DNA of 64,000 nucleotides from Zygotorulaspora mrakii (GCF_013402915.1 NC_050723.1:1178001-1242000); one strand, 5' to 3'; positions 41,424 to 54,052 are shown, counted from the first letter of the stretch. Translations and numbers: made by a program. Notes: generated from the letters alone by a model not told the origin.

Positions 41424-42017
41424 TTACGAAAAGGCCAGAAACTTCAGTCTTCCTTCAAAAGCGTCACTCCGAGTAGCTTGGAATGGCTTCAAAACTTCTG
41501 AACGGGATCTGGTCAAGCATCTGAGCAAATCTTTCGGTTTGGCCGAACACGCCCATACGTATCCGTACGATTCGAATTTATCTGCAATCTGTTGTTGATG
41601 GTTGTTCATTAGGTCGTCATTTACGCAAATAATCAACGGTTTGGCTAATCTGAGTGAATCGAGAATAGATCCTGTACCCGCATGCGATATAACTAGATCA
41701 GCATGTTCTTTTATAACATGCTGTATCTTTGAGGAGAAATCAATTCCTATAATCTCGAAATGACTGGCCATGAGCGTTCTGCTAACAGGTGTGTTTACTG
41801 TGCCCAGCTCTGCTGTTGAGATAGAACATTCCACTTCGATAAAAAGTTCGTTATCCAGCTTTCCCGCAAATTCTTCGCGATAGTCTTTACCAAATTGTAC
41901 TATTAAACGTTCGAAACCATCTGATTTTAATTCCCCAATGAAAGGCGCAGATATAACTGAACATATGAGCTTTGGAAATGATACCGTGGCCCCGCAAGTC
42001 ACAAGTAAAGTTTTCAT
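41424..42017 (-). CDS. ALG13: Alg13, catalytic subunit of UDP-GlcNAc transferase
   Basis: 197 residues (S. cerevisiae 202). Together with membrane protein Alg14 it adds the second GlcNAc to the lipid-linked oligosaccharide on the cytosolic face of the ER. The sequence begins KTLLVTCGATVSFPKL, the glycosyltransferase family 28 start, and contains the UDP-GlcNAc-binding segment DLVISHAGTGSILDSLR followed by KPLIICVND and the NHQQQIADKF helix. No membrane segment. It is divergent from RPT6 with 287 bp between the starts, as YGL047W-YGL048C in S. cerevisiae. Confidence 0.95.
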   Translation of the reverse strand: MKTLLVTCGATVSFPKLICSVISAPFIGELKSDGFERLIVQFGKDYREEFAGKLDNELFIEVECSISTAELGTVNTPVSRTLMASHFEIIGIDFSSKIQHVIKEHADLVISHAGTGSILDSLRLAKPLIICVNDDLMNNHQQQIADKFESYGYVWACSAKPKDLLRCLTRSRSEVLKPFQATRSDAFEGRLKFLAFS

Positions 42018-42172
42018 TCAGTGAGCGGTAACAACTGTGCTTTAATCTATCACTTTTGTAATCGACTTCCACATGTGTGGATAAGGTTCTTATAGTACAG
42101 TTTTTCAGATTTCATATCATACTGCACGCGCGACATTTGGCCTGTAGCTGGTACATCAACTTAAGACAAAAG

Positions 42173-42181
42173 GGTGGCAAA
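42173..42181 (+). promoter_or_regulatory. PACE element (Rpn4 site) upstream of RPT6
   Basis: GGTGGCAAA, a perfect proteasome-associated control element, 124 bp upstream of the RPT6 ATG in the shared ALG13/RPT6 promoter. Rpn4 binds this sequence to induce proteasome genes in S. cerevisiae, so the proteasome regulon appears conserved here. Confidence 0.85.
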
Positions 42182-42304
42182 ACACATACATACATAGATA
42201 ATTCCAGCATACTAACAAAATATAACAATTCAACCGTTATTAACTCTGGTAATATCTAGGCTACTATTGAAAAGAACTGAGATTTTTGTATCATTGACCT
42301 AGAT

Positions 42305-43525
42305 ATGGCAGCAGCAACAGGGACACCAAGAGTCGCATTGGTGCCACACGATAGTGGAGTAAGACCGTATTTTGAGCAGAAAATTCAGGATATCGAATTG
42401 AGAATTCGGTCAAAGACTGAGAATTTACGCAGATTGGAGGCTCAGAGAAATTCTCTGAATGATAAAGTGCGCTTTATCAAAGATGAACTGCGTCTGTTAC
42501 AGGAGCCTGGATCCTATGTTGGTGAAGTTATGAAGGTTGTATCAGACAAAAAGGTGTTAGTCAAGGTCCAGCCTGAAGGTAAATACATCGTTGATATCTC
42601 CAAAGACATTGATGTAAAGGACCTAAAAGCATCTCAAAGGGTCTGTTTGAAGAGCGACTCCTACATGCTACATAAAATCTTGGAAAATAAAGCCGATCCA
42701 CTAGTTTCACTGATGATGGTTGAAAAGGTACCTGACTCAACATATGATATGTTAGGTGGTCTCAATAAGCAAATAAAGGAAATAAAAGAGGTTATCGAAC
42801 TACCTGTGAAGCACCCAGAGCTTTTTGAAAGTTTAGGGATTACTCAACCCAAAGGTGTTATACTTTATGGACCACCCGGGACTGGTAAGACTTTGCTTGC
42901 TAGAGCAGTTGCGCATCATACTGACTGTAAATTTATAAGAGTGAGTGGTGCGGAGTTAGTTCAAAAATACATTGGTGAGGGTTCGCGAATGGTTCGCGAA
43001 CTCTTTGTGATGGCAAGAGAACATGCGCCATCCATCATATTCATGGACGAGATAGATTCTATTGGCTCAAGTCGTGTGGAAAGTGGCTCAGGAGGGGGTG
43101 ATTCCGAAGTGCAGAGAACAATGTTGGAATTGTTAAATCAATTGGATGGGTTCGAAACCTCTAAAAACATCAAGATAATCATGGCTACAAATAGACTCGA
43201 TATACTGGATCCTGCTCTACTAAGACCAGGTAGAATTGATAGAAAGATCGAATTCCCACCTCCAACAGTAGCTGCGAGAACACAAATATTGAGAATACAC
43301 TCTAGGAAGATGAATTTAACACGTGGAATTAACTTGAGAAAAATTGCAGAGAAAATGAACGGTTGCTCAGGGGCTGATGTCAAGGGTGTATGTACTGAGG
43401 CTGGTATGTATGCTTTGAGGGAAAGAAGGATACATGTTACTCAAGAAGACCTAGAATTAGCGGTTGGTAAGGTCATGAATAAGAATCAAGAAACAACGAT
43501 CTCAGCTGCAAAACTTTTCAAGTGA
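42305..43525 (+). CDS. RPT6: 26S proteasome regulatory particle ATPase Rpt6
   Basis: 406 residues (S. cerevisiae 405). AAA ATPase of the 19S base. It has an N-terminal coiled coil (about 22-70), an OB domain (about 75-135), Walker A GPPGTGKT (189-196), Walker B IIFMDEID, the arginine-finger region [11 protein letters not shown], and the C-terminal [15 protein letters not shown] tail that docks into the 20S alpha ring. The sequence is near-invariant relative to yeast Rpt6, which rules out Rpt1-5. A PACE site precedes it. Confidence 0.98.
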   Translation: MAAATGTPRVALVPHDSGVRPYFEQKIQDIELRIRSKTENLRRLEAQRNSLNDKVRFIKDELRLLQEPGSYVGEVMKVVSDKKVLVKVQPEGKYIVDISKDIDVKDLKASQRVCLKSDSYMLHKILENKADPLVSLMMVEKVPDSTYDMLGGLNKQIKEIKEVIELPVKHPELFESLGITQPKGVILYGPPGTGKTLLARAVAHHTDCKFIRVSGAELVQKYIGEGSRMVRELFVMAREHAPSIIFMDEIDSIGSSRVESGSGGGDSEVQRTMLELLNQLDGFETSKNIKIIMATNRLDILDPALLRPGRIDRKIEFPPPTVAARTQILRIHSRKMNLTRGINLRKIAEKMNGCSGADVKGVCTEAGMYALRERRIHVTQEDLELAVGKVMNKNQETTISAAKLFK

Positions 43526-45496
43526 GTTATCAGTATAGCACAGCAAAATAGTCATTATAGCCACCATAAAGATTCTTTGTTCAGTAAGTAAATGAGTTTC
43601 TAATGTTCATACGCATACTTGTTTCCGAGTAATGCTGTTTTATATTTTTCTATACATTGAATTATCAAATTTGATATCCCTCTAGTCTAGCATTTTATGT
43701 TTTTACCAGCTTTTGAAATATTAAGGAAAGACCAAAAAAAAAATAGCGTAATTTAATGGTCCTTTAAAAATAAGAATATTAGCCAATAGAAACATAATTC
43801 TCTCATGTTGTTTCCGCAAAATTTTTTACGAAATGCTAACAGGATCCAGGGAACAAAAGTCCATCGTCATATGCTATGAATATCAAGCCAAAATCACAGG
43901 ATTTATGGCAGTATGCCAAAGGGCCTTTATTCTTGCTGTCAGAGATCATTCCTAATCATGCATCCAAAAAACCGCTTATCACCCCTGGAAGCTAATGTCC
44001 CCTATTATGCGGCCATTGAGCTTAACCTAACAGCTAAACTTCAACCGTCGACAGAACTTCAGAAATAAAGAATTCAATTTGAGAATGCTCGAAGTGATTA
44101 CTTTTCTGAAGAACAAGTTGAATGAAAAAGAATGAACGAGACGAGGCAATACTCAAAAAGCAAGCGTTGTGCTCTTTGGAATTGGACATATGACAATAAC
44201 ACACCCATCACAGTATTTTTCCAGTCCTATTCAAGCTAGACACGACATTCATACCATTCATGGGAAATACGCGAACAAACAAGTTTAGGTAAAACATATT
44301 TTTCAACACAGTGTGTTAGATGACTGTGTCACCAAGCAATTGTGTACTAGACTTAGAAAATGAGATCCAGAACTTCAACAGTGCTGGCAAGAGAAGAGTA
44401 TAGTATTTGCGCCTTTACTCCAAACAATTTTTGGTTAAATCTGACCAGGAGAATAGTCAAGATTGGACCTTTTTCAACAAGACGGCATAGATAGACAAAG
44501 TACCAGACCTTTTTTCTCCCTTAAACGTCCAAAAGAGCTCTTGTATTGGTCACTATTACTTCTGCGGAAGCCTGGCCCGATAGGGCAAAGCTCTACATGA
44601 ATGTTGAAATTGTATCATATAAAAAATTGTTTCCTTAAGTTGAGCTTTTGCAAAATACTTGCGGTAAGTAACCAGGACTAAGAGAATGAGATGGAACCTG
44701 CCTGACCTCCCACCTGAGAATGACTCTTCGGTCAGTATTATATAGTTCTGAAATAGTTTGCGAAATATAGAACGGATTGCAACCAGTGCTCCATAATAGC
44801 CTCATCTGAAAAGGACCTTGAAGTATCTACTCAGTTATATAATACATAGCCAATCCGTCATAAAAGGCATCCCCACATTTGTTGATCGTTTTCTGCTCGC
44901 AATGTCGACATTTCTTCAAAAGTGACCTTCTATTCTAATCTCAAATGTAAGCGGGATAGGAAGTGTAGTGGTACCTACAGTTTCAATTGAACGATGGGAC
45001 GAATTGAGCATTGTTCTTACTGAACAGCAGATATTTTCGTTACTCGGTTAGTAAAAGGACAACGTATCACTATTAACGCTCTGGACTACTTTTTTTTTGC
45101 CTCTCTGCGGTTGAAGTAATTATTTCTTCAAGTTTGACATTTCTACAGAAAAATTTTTCGATTTCGTGTGGCCATCATGTAGAAATTTGCAGTACATTCA
45201 AAAACCGATCTTTCGTCACTCTCTATAAAAGATCTAACTATCGAAACAGAGGTAAACGCCAACATCGTAGCGTTGACTTTGATAGACCCCAAGTGTATAG
45301 GTGGTTCATCAGCGGTTACTCAAAAGCATTATTCCTAAAGAGAAGAGTAGGCAGCAAAGTGGGACCGACTACAAGGCAACCTTCACATTACTAATTCTTC
45401 AGCTTTTTTTGAAAAACAATCTGAGCAACGACAGTTCTCTTCTGCAAAGATTGAGGAATCGATAGTGGATATTGAAGTATAAGAATTCACGGTGCA
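43526..45496. other. Long intergenic region RPT6-eIF4G gene
   Basis: 1.97 kb between two genes on the same strand. No convincing ORF; an 86-codon frame at 45134-45394 lacks protein character. I looked for tRNA, snRNA and LTR signatures and saw none. T-rich tracts near 45090 and the last 150 bp are likely the eIF4G-gene promoter. Confidence 0.5.
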
Positions 45497-48400
45497 ATGT
45501 CTGAGCAGTTAGAAGCGCATGGAAAGCAGAGCGCTCATCCAGCACAGCAGCCACAGCAGCCCGAACAGGAGCAGATTGTCGCTGGCGTACCGGAGAACAT
45601 TTACCCGGGTTACGAGCAAGTTACTGATGAGCAGTACCATCAGCAACCTTATCATTACAATGCTGCTAAAGGCTACTCTCAAAGAGGAACCAGAAATGGC
45701 AATCCTGCTAAACAAGGTCAGCCAAGGGGCGGTAGATATGGGTCGAACAAATATAATTATAACGTTAATAGCAATAGCCCTTCCGGTCAGTTCAACCGCT
45801 TCAATGAAGCTGCTGGTGGTGGTCATGCTAGAAATTATAATAGTAATGGTTACAAACCCCACAGACGTAACATCAATCCAGCAGCTATGAACATGCAATG
45901 GCAGGGTTATTATAACCCTCAAATGTATTATATGGCTCCACAGTTAGCACCCGGTAATGCTTCAGCAGCAACATCAATGGAAATGCCACAATCGACGTCG
46001 CCAATTCAAACACATGCTTCAAGTGCTTCACCCCCCGCTACTAGGAAGATTGAAATTACGACAAAGACAGGTGAGCATCTCGATTTGAATAGTCTTCATT
46101 CACATAACACACACGCTATTTTGCATAATGGAACTCATCAAGGCTTTGAAACGAAAACTCCAGGCTCTGCGACAAGAATAACAGAAAATGTAACAGAAAG
46201 TGACAAAATCCCTGAAACAGCTCTTAACGAAAAAAGGAACGAAAATATCCTAAATCCAACAGAGAAGGGTATTACAGAAGCAGAAAAAACCAAACGGGAA
46301 TTTTTGGAGCAAATCAAGCAACGTAAAGCTGCTCTGGAAAGGAAGAAACTAGAGCAATTTGAAGCTTTAAAGACTAAAACTACCGAGAAGGAAGTGACAT
46401 TGGAATCAAACGAAAAGGAGAGAAAAGATGCACCATTCTCAGTTAGTGAAAAAGATTTGGATACTAATGATACTCTTTCTCCGATCTTCCAAGAAACCGA
46501 AAAGACCAGTAAGGATGAGAAACAGCTATTATCTGAAGCAACAGTCTCTATGAATGAGCAGAAGGTGTCAGCTATTGATGAAGAGATTCTTTCCACGCAA
46601 CTTGTAAATTCTAAAGAGCCCATTCAAGCCGCTGTTAAACAAGAAAACGTTACCGAGGAGCAGAATAAAGATCAAAAACCTGCTGACATTGAAACGGAAT
46701 CTCAAAGTGCCTCGAAGGATGCTTCGGAAGTAAAGGTAGCGGCAAATGAAGAAAATGAAGAGTCATCGGTCATAGGAAATCTGGACACAAAGGATTTGGA
46801 AACTCCAGTAGATGATGCCAAAACTGAGTCAGAGGAGGCAGAAATCAAGGCGGAGGGTGCTAAGTCTGCGGTGGATGACACAAAACCAGAGGAGGCAGAA
46901 AACAAGGCAGACACCTCTGATGTTGTAGCTGACATCACCATGACAGAACTTTTAGAGAAATTGGATAATGCTAAACCTATTGAGGACATTTATTCATTTA
47001 AGTATCCAGCTGGTGTAGATCTCCCAGATCCAAGATACCAAAAATCTCATATCAAGTACACCTATGGACCTACATTTTTGCTTCAGTTCAAGGATAGAAT
47101 TAAAACAGCTGCTGATGAAGAATGGGTAAAAAAAGCTGCCTCAAAAATTGTGATTCCACCTGGTATGAACAAAGCAGGGAAACAAAGAGATGGTGGCTCA
47201 TTTGGAGGCCCAGGCGGAAGAATGAACGGCAGTGACTTCAGAAAAAGTGGCTCTATGAGAAATATGGATGGTAGATCCAATTCCAGAAATTCTTCAAAGA
47301 AAAAGTCAAAGAGGATGCTGGACGATAGAAGATCCAACAGGTCGTACACGTCCAGAAGAGATAGAGAGAGGGCTGAAATGGAACGTAAAGAAGCCGAAAA
47401 GCCTAAAGAAGAAGTCGCTCCTTTGGTTCCAAGTGCTAACAGGTGGGTTCCAAAATCTAAACAGCAGAAAAACGAAAAAAGGATGGCACCAGATGGCGTG
47501 ACACAACTTTTGGAGAAGGATGAAGTCGAACGAAAGATGAAATCGCTCTTAAACAAGCTTACTTTGGAAATGTTTGATAAAATTTCAAGTGACATTTTAA
47601 CAATCGCGCATCAATCTAAATGGGAAAATAAGGGTGAAACTTTGGGTATTGTCATAGAGCAGATTTTCATAAAGGCGTGCGATGAACCTCATTGGTCTTC
47701 CATGTATGCACAACTCTGTGGTAAAGTCGTGAAGGAATTAGACCCAGATATTATGGATGAGAACAACGAAGGCAAGACAGGACCAAAATTGGTGTTGCAT
47801 TATCTTGTTGCTAGATGCCATGCAGAGTTTGATAAAGGTTGGACTGATAAACTGCCCACAAATGAAGACGGCACAGCTTTGGAGCCTGAAATGATGTCTG
47901 ATGAGTACTATAAAGCAGCTACCGCCAAGAGAAGAGGATTAGGTTTAGTTCGTTTTATTGGGTTTTTGTATCGTTTGAATTTGTTGACAGGTAAGATGAT
48001 GTTCGAATGCTTCCGTAGATTGATGAAGGATCTAAGTAATAACCCTAGTGAGGAGACTTTGGAATCCGTTATCGAATTACTAAGTACAGTCGGTGAACAG
48101 TTCGAAACAGATAGTTTCAGTGCAGGGCAGGCTACCTTAGAGGGCTCTGCTCTTCTTGATAGTTTGTTTGCTAGTTTGCAAGGGATCACTCAATCTGAAA
48201 CTATATCGAGTAGAATGAAGTTCAAGCTAATTGATATGAAAGAATTGAGAGATAAACATTGGAATAGTAACAAAAAAGAAGATGGGCCAAAAACCATTCA
48301 ACAAATTCATGAGGAGGAAAAAGAACGCCAACAAAGAAAAAGTAACTCTAGGTCTAATTCTAGACGGGTTAACAATTCAATGGGTGGAAGGAACACTTCT

Positions 48401-48559
48401 AGAAGGGAAGTGCCATCTGTCTCCAAGGATAACTTCATAACAACAAGATCCTCCTCTTTAAGGCACACCCAAAAGCCAGTTCAAAAGGAAGAGCAACGTC
48501 AACCACAAATGACAGCTACTAATATCTTTAATGCATTAATGGATGATGACGATGAATAA
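45497..48559 (+). CDS. TIF4631: Translation initiation factor eIF4G (Tif4631/Tif4632)
   Basis: 1020 residues. Scaffold of the cap-binding complex eIF4F, joining eIF4E, eIF4A, Pab1 and mRNA. The N-terminal third is Gln/Asn/Tyr/Gly-rich RNA- and Pab1-binding sequence (about 1-150). A long charged disordered region follows. The eIF4E-binding motif is at 523-529 (YGPTFLL, consensus YxxxxLphi). An Arg/Ser-rich RNA-binding segment (about 575-640) precedes the MIF4G HEAT domain (about 679-910), which binds eIF4A. A second RS-like segment lies near the C-terminus. S. cerevisiae has two copies, TIF4631 next to GTR2 and TIF4632 next to RPT6; here one gene has both neighbours. Confidence 0.96.
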   Translation: MSEQLEAHGKQSAHPAQQPQQPEQEQIVAGVPENIYPGYEQVTDEQYHQQPYHYNAAKGYSQRGTRNGNPAKQGQPRGGRYGSNKYNYNVNSNSPSGQFNRFNEAAGGGHARNYNSNGYKPHRRNINPAAMNMQWQGYYNPQMYYMAPQLAPGNASAATSMEMPQSTSPIQTHASSASPPATRKIEITTKTGEHLDLNSLHSHNTHAILHNGTHQGFETKTPGSATRITENVTESDKIPETALNEKRNENILNPTEKGITEAEKTKREFLEQIKQRKAALERKKLEQFEALKTKTTEKEVTLESNEKERKDAPFSVSEKDLDTNDTLSPIFQETEKTSKDEKQLLSEATVSMNEQKVSAIDEEILSTQLVNSKEPIQAAVKQENVTEEQNKDQKPADIETESQSASKDASEVKVAANEENEESSVIGNLDTKDLETPVDDAKTESEEAEIKAEGAKSAVDDTKPEEAENKADTSDVVADITMTELLEKLDNAKPIEDIYSFKYPAGVDLPDPRYQKSHIKYTYGPTFLLQFKDRIKTAADEEWVKKAASKIVIPPGMNKAGKQRDGGSFGGPGGRMNGSDFRKSGSMRNMDGRSNSRNSSKKKSKRMLDDRRSNRSYTSRRDRERAEMERKEAEKPKEEVAPLVPSANRWVPKSKQQKNEKRMAPDGVTQLLEKDEVERKMKSLLNKLTLEMFDKISSDILTIAHQSKWENKGETLGIVIEQIFIKACDEPHWSSMYAQLCGKVVKELDPDIMDENNEGKTGPKLVLHYLVARCHAEFDKGWTDKLPTNEDGTALEPEMMSDEYYKAATAKRRGLGLVRFIGFLYRLNLLTGKMMFECFRRLMKDLSNNPSEETLESVIELLSTVGEQFETDSFSAGQATLEGSALLDSLFASLQGITQSETISSRMKFKLIDMKELRDKHWNSNKKEDGPKTIQQIHEEEKERQQRKSNSRSNSRRVNNSMGGRNTSRREVPSVSKDNFITTRSSSLRHTQKPVQKEEQRQPQMTATNIFNALMDDDDE

Positions 48560-48745
48560 AAATGAGAATTAAATGCGCTATCTGCTATAGTGATATTAGA
48601 TTCATCCATCTATATACTGTTTATTATTTACTTGTGACATTATTCACCTTACGAGCACTATTTTTAATTTGTGCCTCTTATAAATTACATTGAGAAAACA
48701 ACATTATGCTTAATCTCGAAAATCGCCTTTTACCAGCAAACATGC

Positions 48746-49441
48746 TTACGGGACTGGTTCAAATATATCACTCTTTATCCTTTCATATAACTTGGTCATC
48801 TTTCTTTCATTTTCCCCAAATTTCGCAATGGCTATTGCGTCGATCATTTTTATATAGTGCTTGTCAACCAGAAATTTGATATGATTACCCATAGAGTCCC
48901 ATATACCCATTGGTATGTCTAGTTTACTACTAGTTCTAATGGCAACAAGATTGTTGGATCCTATCCCGCTTTCTCTGAAGCCACATCCCATGGCCACGTT
49001 GTATAATTTGGACGCTGTCGAAAAGTCTCGACATTTGACATGTAATATGAAAGGCTCGTACTTATAAAGCACAAGTCGTTTGTCACCATCAAACTGTTCT
49101 GCAATTATAGCAGGGTCAGAAAACTCGAAGCTTTCGGATTCGATTCGGTCAATCCAATTTGAGACTTCACTAACATTATGAGTTACGTACAGCCATCTCC
49201 CACCCTCTCCCTTACCACCAGATTTGATGGATCCTTTATGGTTTTTATCGCCTTCCAAAAATATACTTATTCTACCTGAGCATGATGAGGTTGTCACCAT
49301 GTCTGCATTTGTGTTTATTAAATTTATAATTGGGAAACATAATACGTCGACATCTCCCTTAGGCGATAAATCTGGTGCTTCTGATTGTATTTCAGACAAA
49401 ATGGAGGCCTTCTTTTGGTCAAAAGGATTTTGTTTAGCCAT
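48746..49441 (-). CDS. TYW3: Tyw3, wybutosine-synthesis methyltransferase
   Basis: 231 residues. SAM-dependent N-methylation step of wybutosine formation at position 37 of tRNA-Phe. Family features are DVLCFPIINLINTNADMVTTSSCSGRISIF near the N-terminus (the SSCSGR motif is the signature), LYVTHN, FKYEPFILHVKCRD and GFRESGIG. S. cerevisiae Tyw3 is somewhat longer (273). It is convergent with the eIF4G gene, as YGL049C-YGL050W, and divergent from GTR2 with only 189 bp between starts. Confidence 0.95.
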   Translation of the reverse strand: MAKQNPFDQKKASILSEIQSEAPDLSPKGDVDVLCFPIINLINTNADMVTTSSCSGRISIFLEGDKNHKGSIKSGGKGEGGRWLYVTHNVSEVSNWIDRIESESFEFSDPAIIAEQFDGDKRLVLYKYEPFILHVKCRDFSTASKLYNVAMGCGFRESGIGSNNLVAIRTSSKLDIPMGIWDSMGNHIKFLVDKHYIKMIDAIAIAKFGENERKMTKLYERIKSDIFEPVP

Positions 49442-49630
49442 AGTATTACGCGGAAACTTTCAGAACTATGGTGTTGAAGTAGTTATTGTGAAGCAGCATT
49501 AATTCTATTTTTTTCAAGAAAAAAGCGTCCATATCAATTTTCAAGGAAGAAAACTTTCTACTGAACGTCATCAGCCTTCAAATAGCGCAAGAGAAACCAG
49601 AGATATAATACTCAGGAAAGCACGAACGGT

Positions 49631-50662
49631 ATGAACGATATCAATGCTACAGATAATCCCGATTCTAAGGCCATGATTCTTCTTTTGGGCTTACGCAGAG
49701 GCGGGAAGTCTTCTATCTGCAAGGTTCTGTTTCATAATATGCAACCCTTGGATACATTATATTTAGAGTCAACGTCTAATCCAACAGTGGAGCATTTCTC
49801 TACTCTTATTGATCTCGCAGTGATGGAACTTCCTGGTCAACTCAATTATTTCGAACCAACATACGATTCAGAACGACTGTTCAGAAGTGTTGGAGGCCTG
49901 GTATACGTTATCGACTCACAAGACGAATACATGAATGCAATCACAAATCTGGCGATGATAATAGAATATGCGTACAAAGTTAATCCGTTAATTAATATAG
50001 AAGTACTGATACACAAAGTGGACGGCTTAAGTGAGGATTTCAAAGTTGACGCACAGAGAGACATCATGCAGCGCACCGGAGAAGAACTGCTAGAACTTGG
50101 CTTGGACGGCGTGCAGGTTTCTTTTTATCTCACCTCTATTTTCGATCACTCCATATATGAAGCCTTTTCACGTATTGTGCAAAAATTAATCCCCGAGTTA
50201 TCATTTTTAGAGAACATGTTAGATAACTTGATCCAACATTCCCAAATTGAAAAGGCATTTCTGTTTGATATAAACTCCAAGATATACGTATCAACTGATT
50301 CAAATCCAGTTGATATACAAATGTATGAAATATGCGCTGAGTTCGTAGACGTAACAATAGATCTATTTGATCTCTACAAAGATACTCAAAGGAATAGAAA
50401 GGATAGTGATGGAAAAGCAGTGCAAATACGGCCAAGGGAACTGAAAAACGTCTCTCATTTAGGTAATGGAGTGATTATTTATCTTAGACAAATGATTCGT
50501 GGCTTGGCGCTTGTAGCTGTGATAAGACCCAACGGAGCTGATACGGAGAGCTGCTTGACTGTCGCCGATTATAACGTTGACATTTTTAAAAAAGGGTTAG
50601 AAGATATATGGGCTAATGCAAGAGTTACGTCCCGACAAGAATCGCCCATTGGCTCAAGTTGA
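49631..50662 (+). CDS. GTR2: Rag-family GTPase Gtr2
   Basis: 343 residues (S. cerevisiae 341). Partner of Gtr1 in the vacuolar EGO complex that signals amino acids to TORC1. P-loop LGLRRGGKSS (about 20-29), switch and DxxG-equivalent ELPGQ, and the HKVD nucleotide specificity motif (about 128-131) are visible. A C-terminal roadblock-like domain (about 195-330) dimerises with Gtr1. The Arg-Arg-Gly-Gly form of the P-loop separates it from Gtr1. Adjacent to the eIF4G/TYW3 pair, as YGR163W is to TIF4631. LTRs begin less than 100 bp downstream. Confidence 0.96.
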   Translation: MNDINATDNPDSKAMILLLGLRRGGKSSICKVLFHNMQPLDTLYLESTSNPTVEHFSTLIDLAVMELPGQLNYFEPTYDSERLFRSVGGLVYVIDSQDEYMNAITNLAMIIEYAYKVNPLINIEVLIHKVDGLSEDFKVDAQRDIMQRTGEELLELGLDGVQVSFYLTSIFDHSIYEAFSRIVQKLIPELSFLENMLDNLIQHSQIEKAFLFDINSKIYVSTDSNPVDIQMYEICAEFVDVTIDLFDLYKDTQRNRKDSDGKAVQIRPRELKNVSHLGNGVIIYLRQMIRGLALVAVIRPNGADTESCLTVADYNVDIFKKGLEDIWANARVTSRQESPIGSS

Positions 50663-50753
50663 AATGTACGTATCAGGATAATAATGTGTAAAAGTAGTTG
50701 CATATACACCAAGATTTTGACTCTTTCTAGATATCAAAAATAGAGGTCAAAAT

Positions 50754-51245
50754 TGTGATTCAGGCAAGGTATACTAAAGCGACAATCTCGGAAACTATGA
50801 AAAGTTCAGAAATCTCGCCTTAGCAATCTTACGACAGGAAAGTGGAGTCAGATAAAACCTGACAGAATATCAATCGATCCTGGAAAGATATCGGATGATA
50901 ATCTATCGCGAGACGTTTACAATTCCGGAATCTGACTACGAAGGAGTTTATGGAATGAACACGAAATAACAGTTGTACTGTGGATTCTATGGGACTAGAA
51001 ATGGTGTGATGACGATGAAAATTCTTCACTCGTCGTCCTCTCTTATGGTTCAGTAGGTGCAAAATGTTAGGTATACATACTCACGTATTTTCCAGATATT
51101 AATCCAAGTTCAATTAGTTTTATCTCAATTCATGATATAAGAAACCAAGGAATTATATATCTCTATAATCAAATATCATAGTATCATCATCAATGTCTAA
51201 TCAAGTTACTATCGACAACGCCGAAGAAAACATTCTTTCCAAATA
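50754..51245 (+). repeat. LTR of a second subtype (different 5' part), plus orientation
   Basis: From about 50855 to 51245 it is nearly identical to the solo LTR at 39490, including the gag start (ATG at 51193). The first about 100 bp differ completely from the TGTTGAAATATAAA type. That alternative 5' part recurs in the minus-strand LTR near 54364-54458, so it is a true LTR subtype. The proposed start TGTGATTCAGG (50754) is inferred from this comparison. Ends are uncertain: AAAAT occurs just before 50754 and again at 51251, which would fit a duplication only if the LTR ended five bases later. Confidence 0.7.
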
Positions 51246-51305
51246 CTCCTAAAATAAACTCTGTCATATATTAAAGTATCTTTTCACTCTGTCCGATATT
51301 CATAT

Positions 51306-51800
51306 TGTTGAAATATAAATCGAGATTGTGAGATATATTAAAGAGATGACTTATAAGAATCAGAAAGAGACAATTGGTCTGTAAAACAAAATAAACGAAG
51401 TCAGATGAAACCCTAACAGAATGTCAATCGATAATGGAAAGATATCGGATGATAATCTATCACGAGACGTTTACAACTCAGGAGTCTGACTACGAAGGAG
51501 TCTATGGCATGGAACATGAAATAACAGTTGTACTGTGGATTCTATGGGACTAGAAATGGTGTGATGACGATGAAAATTCTTCACTCGTCGTCCTCTCTTA
51601 TGGTTCAATAGGTGCGAAATGCTAGGTATAAATACTGACGTATTTTCCAGATACTAATCCAAGTTCAATTAGTTTTATTTCAATCCGTGATATAGAAAAC
51701 CAAGGAATTATATACCTCTATAATTGAATATCATAGCATTATTATCAATGTCAAACCAAGTTACTATCGACAACGCCGAAGAAAACATTCTTTATAAATA
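51306..51800 (+). repeat. Intact solo LTR, 495 bp, with 5-bp target duplication CATAT
   Basis: TGTTGAAATATAAATCG at the start and TTTATAAATA at the end, flanked by CATAT at 51301-51305 and 51801-51805. It includes the first codons of gag (ATG at 51749). It ends 106 bp upstream of tRNA-Leu. This copy defines the LTR ends for the family. Confidence 0.93.
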
Positions 51801-51906
51801 CATATGCTTTTCAGTGCTTATTTAAAGATAGTTCAACGTTGAAAGCACATGCACTTTGTTCTTGCAGGTATGACGTATGCTATTATATAAAACCATATAA
51901 GTTGTT

Positions 51907-52006
51907 GGGAGTTTGGCCGAGTGGTTTAAGGCGTCAGATTTAGGTTGTTTTCAATTTAAATCCTCTGATATCTCCGGATGCAAGGGTTCGAATCCCTTAG
52001 CTCTCA
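51907..52006 (+). tRNA. tRNA-Leu (UAG) with intron
   Basis: A 100-nt gene starting GGGAGTTTGGCCGAGTGG, with anticodon TAG at 51941-51943, a long variable arm and B box GGGTTCGAATCCC. An 18-nt intron (51945-51962) sits one base 3' of the anticodon, the canonical position. TTTTT follows within 10 bp as terminator. Confidence 0.97.
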
Positions 52007-53808
<1,802 letters not shown>

Positions 53809-54052
53809 GTGCATTCTGTTGATGTAAAACTTGACAAGCAGGTTCAGATTAACTTGATAAGTGAATGTATAACAAGAATATATATAATGTGCTATAAACA
53901 GATTATTTTATATCTTCAGCCGTTTTTTTGTGCCGAGAAAAAAAATGGAATGGGGTTTTGACGGAGTGAATTATTTGCGGAGTTGTTGTTGATTATTGTC
54001 TTGTTACATTTTTGGAATATTTCGTGATATTCAGTTTCAAAGATACACATAA

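Noticed and set aside
42210..42216. TACTAAC box in the ALG13/RPT6 promoter, possible RPT6 5' intron
   Set aside because: No GTATGT-like donor upstream, and RPT6 aligns from its first ATG without an intron.
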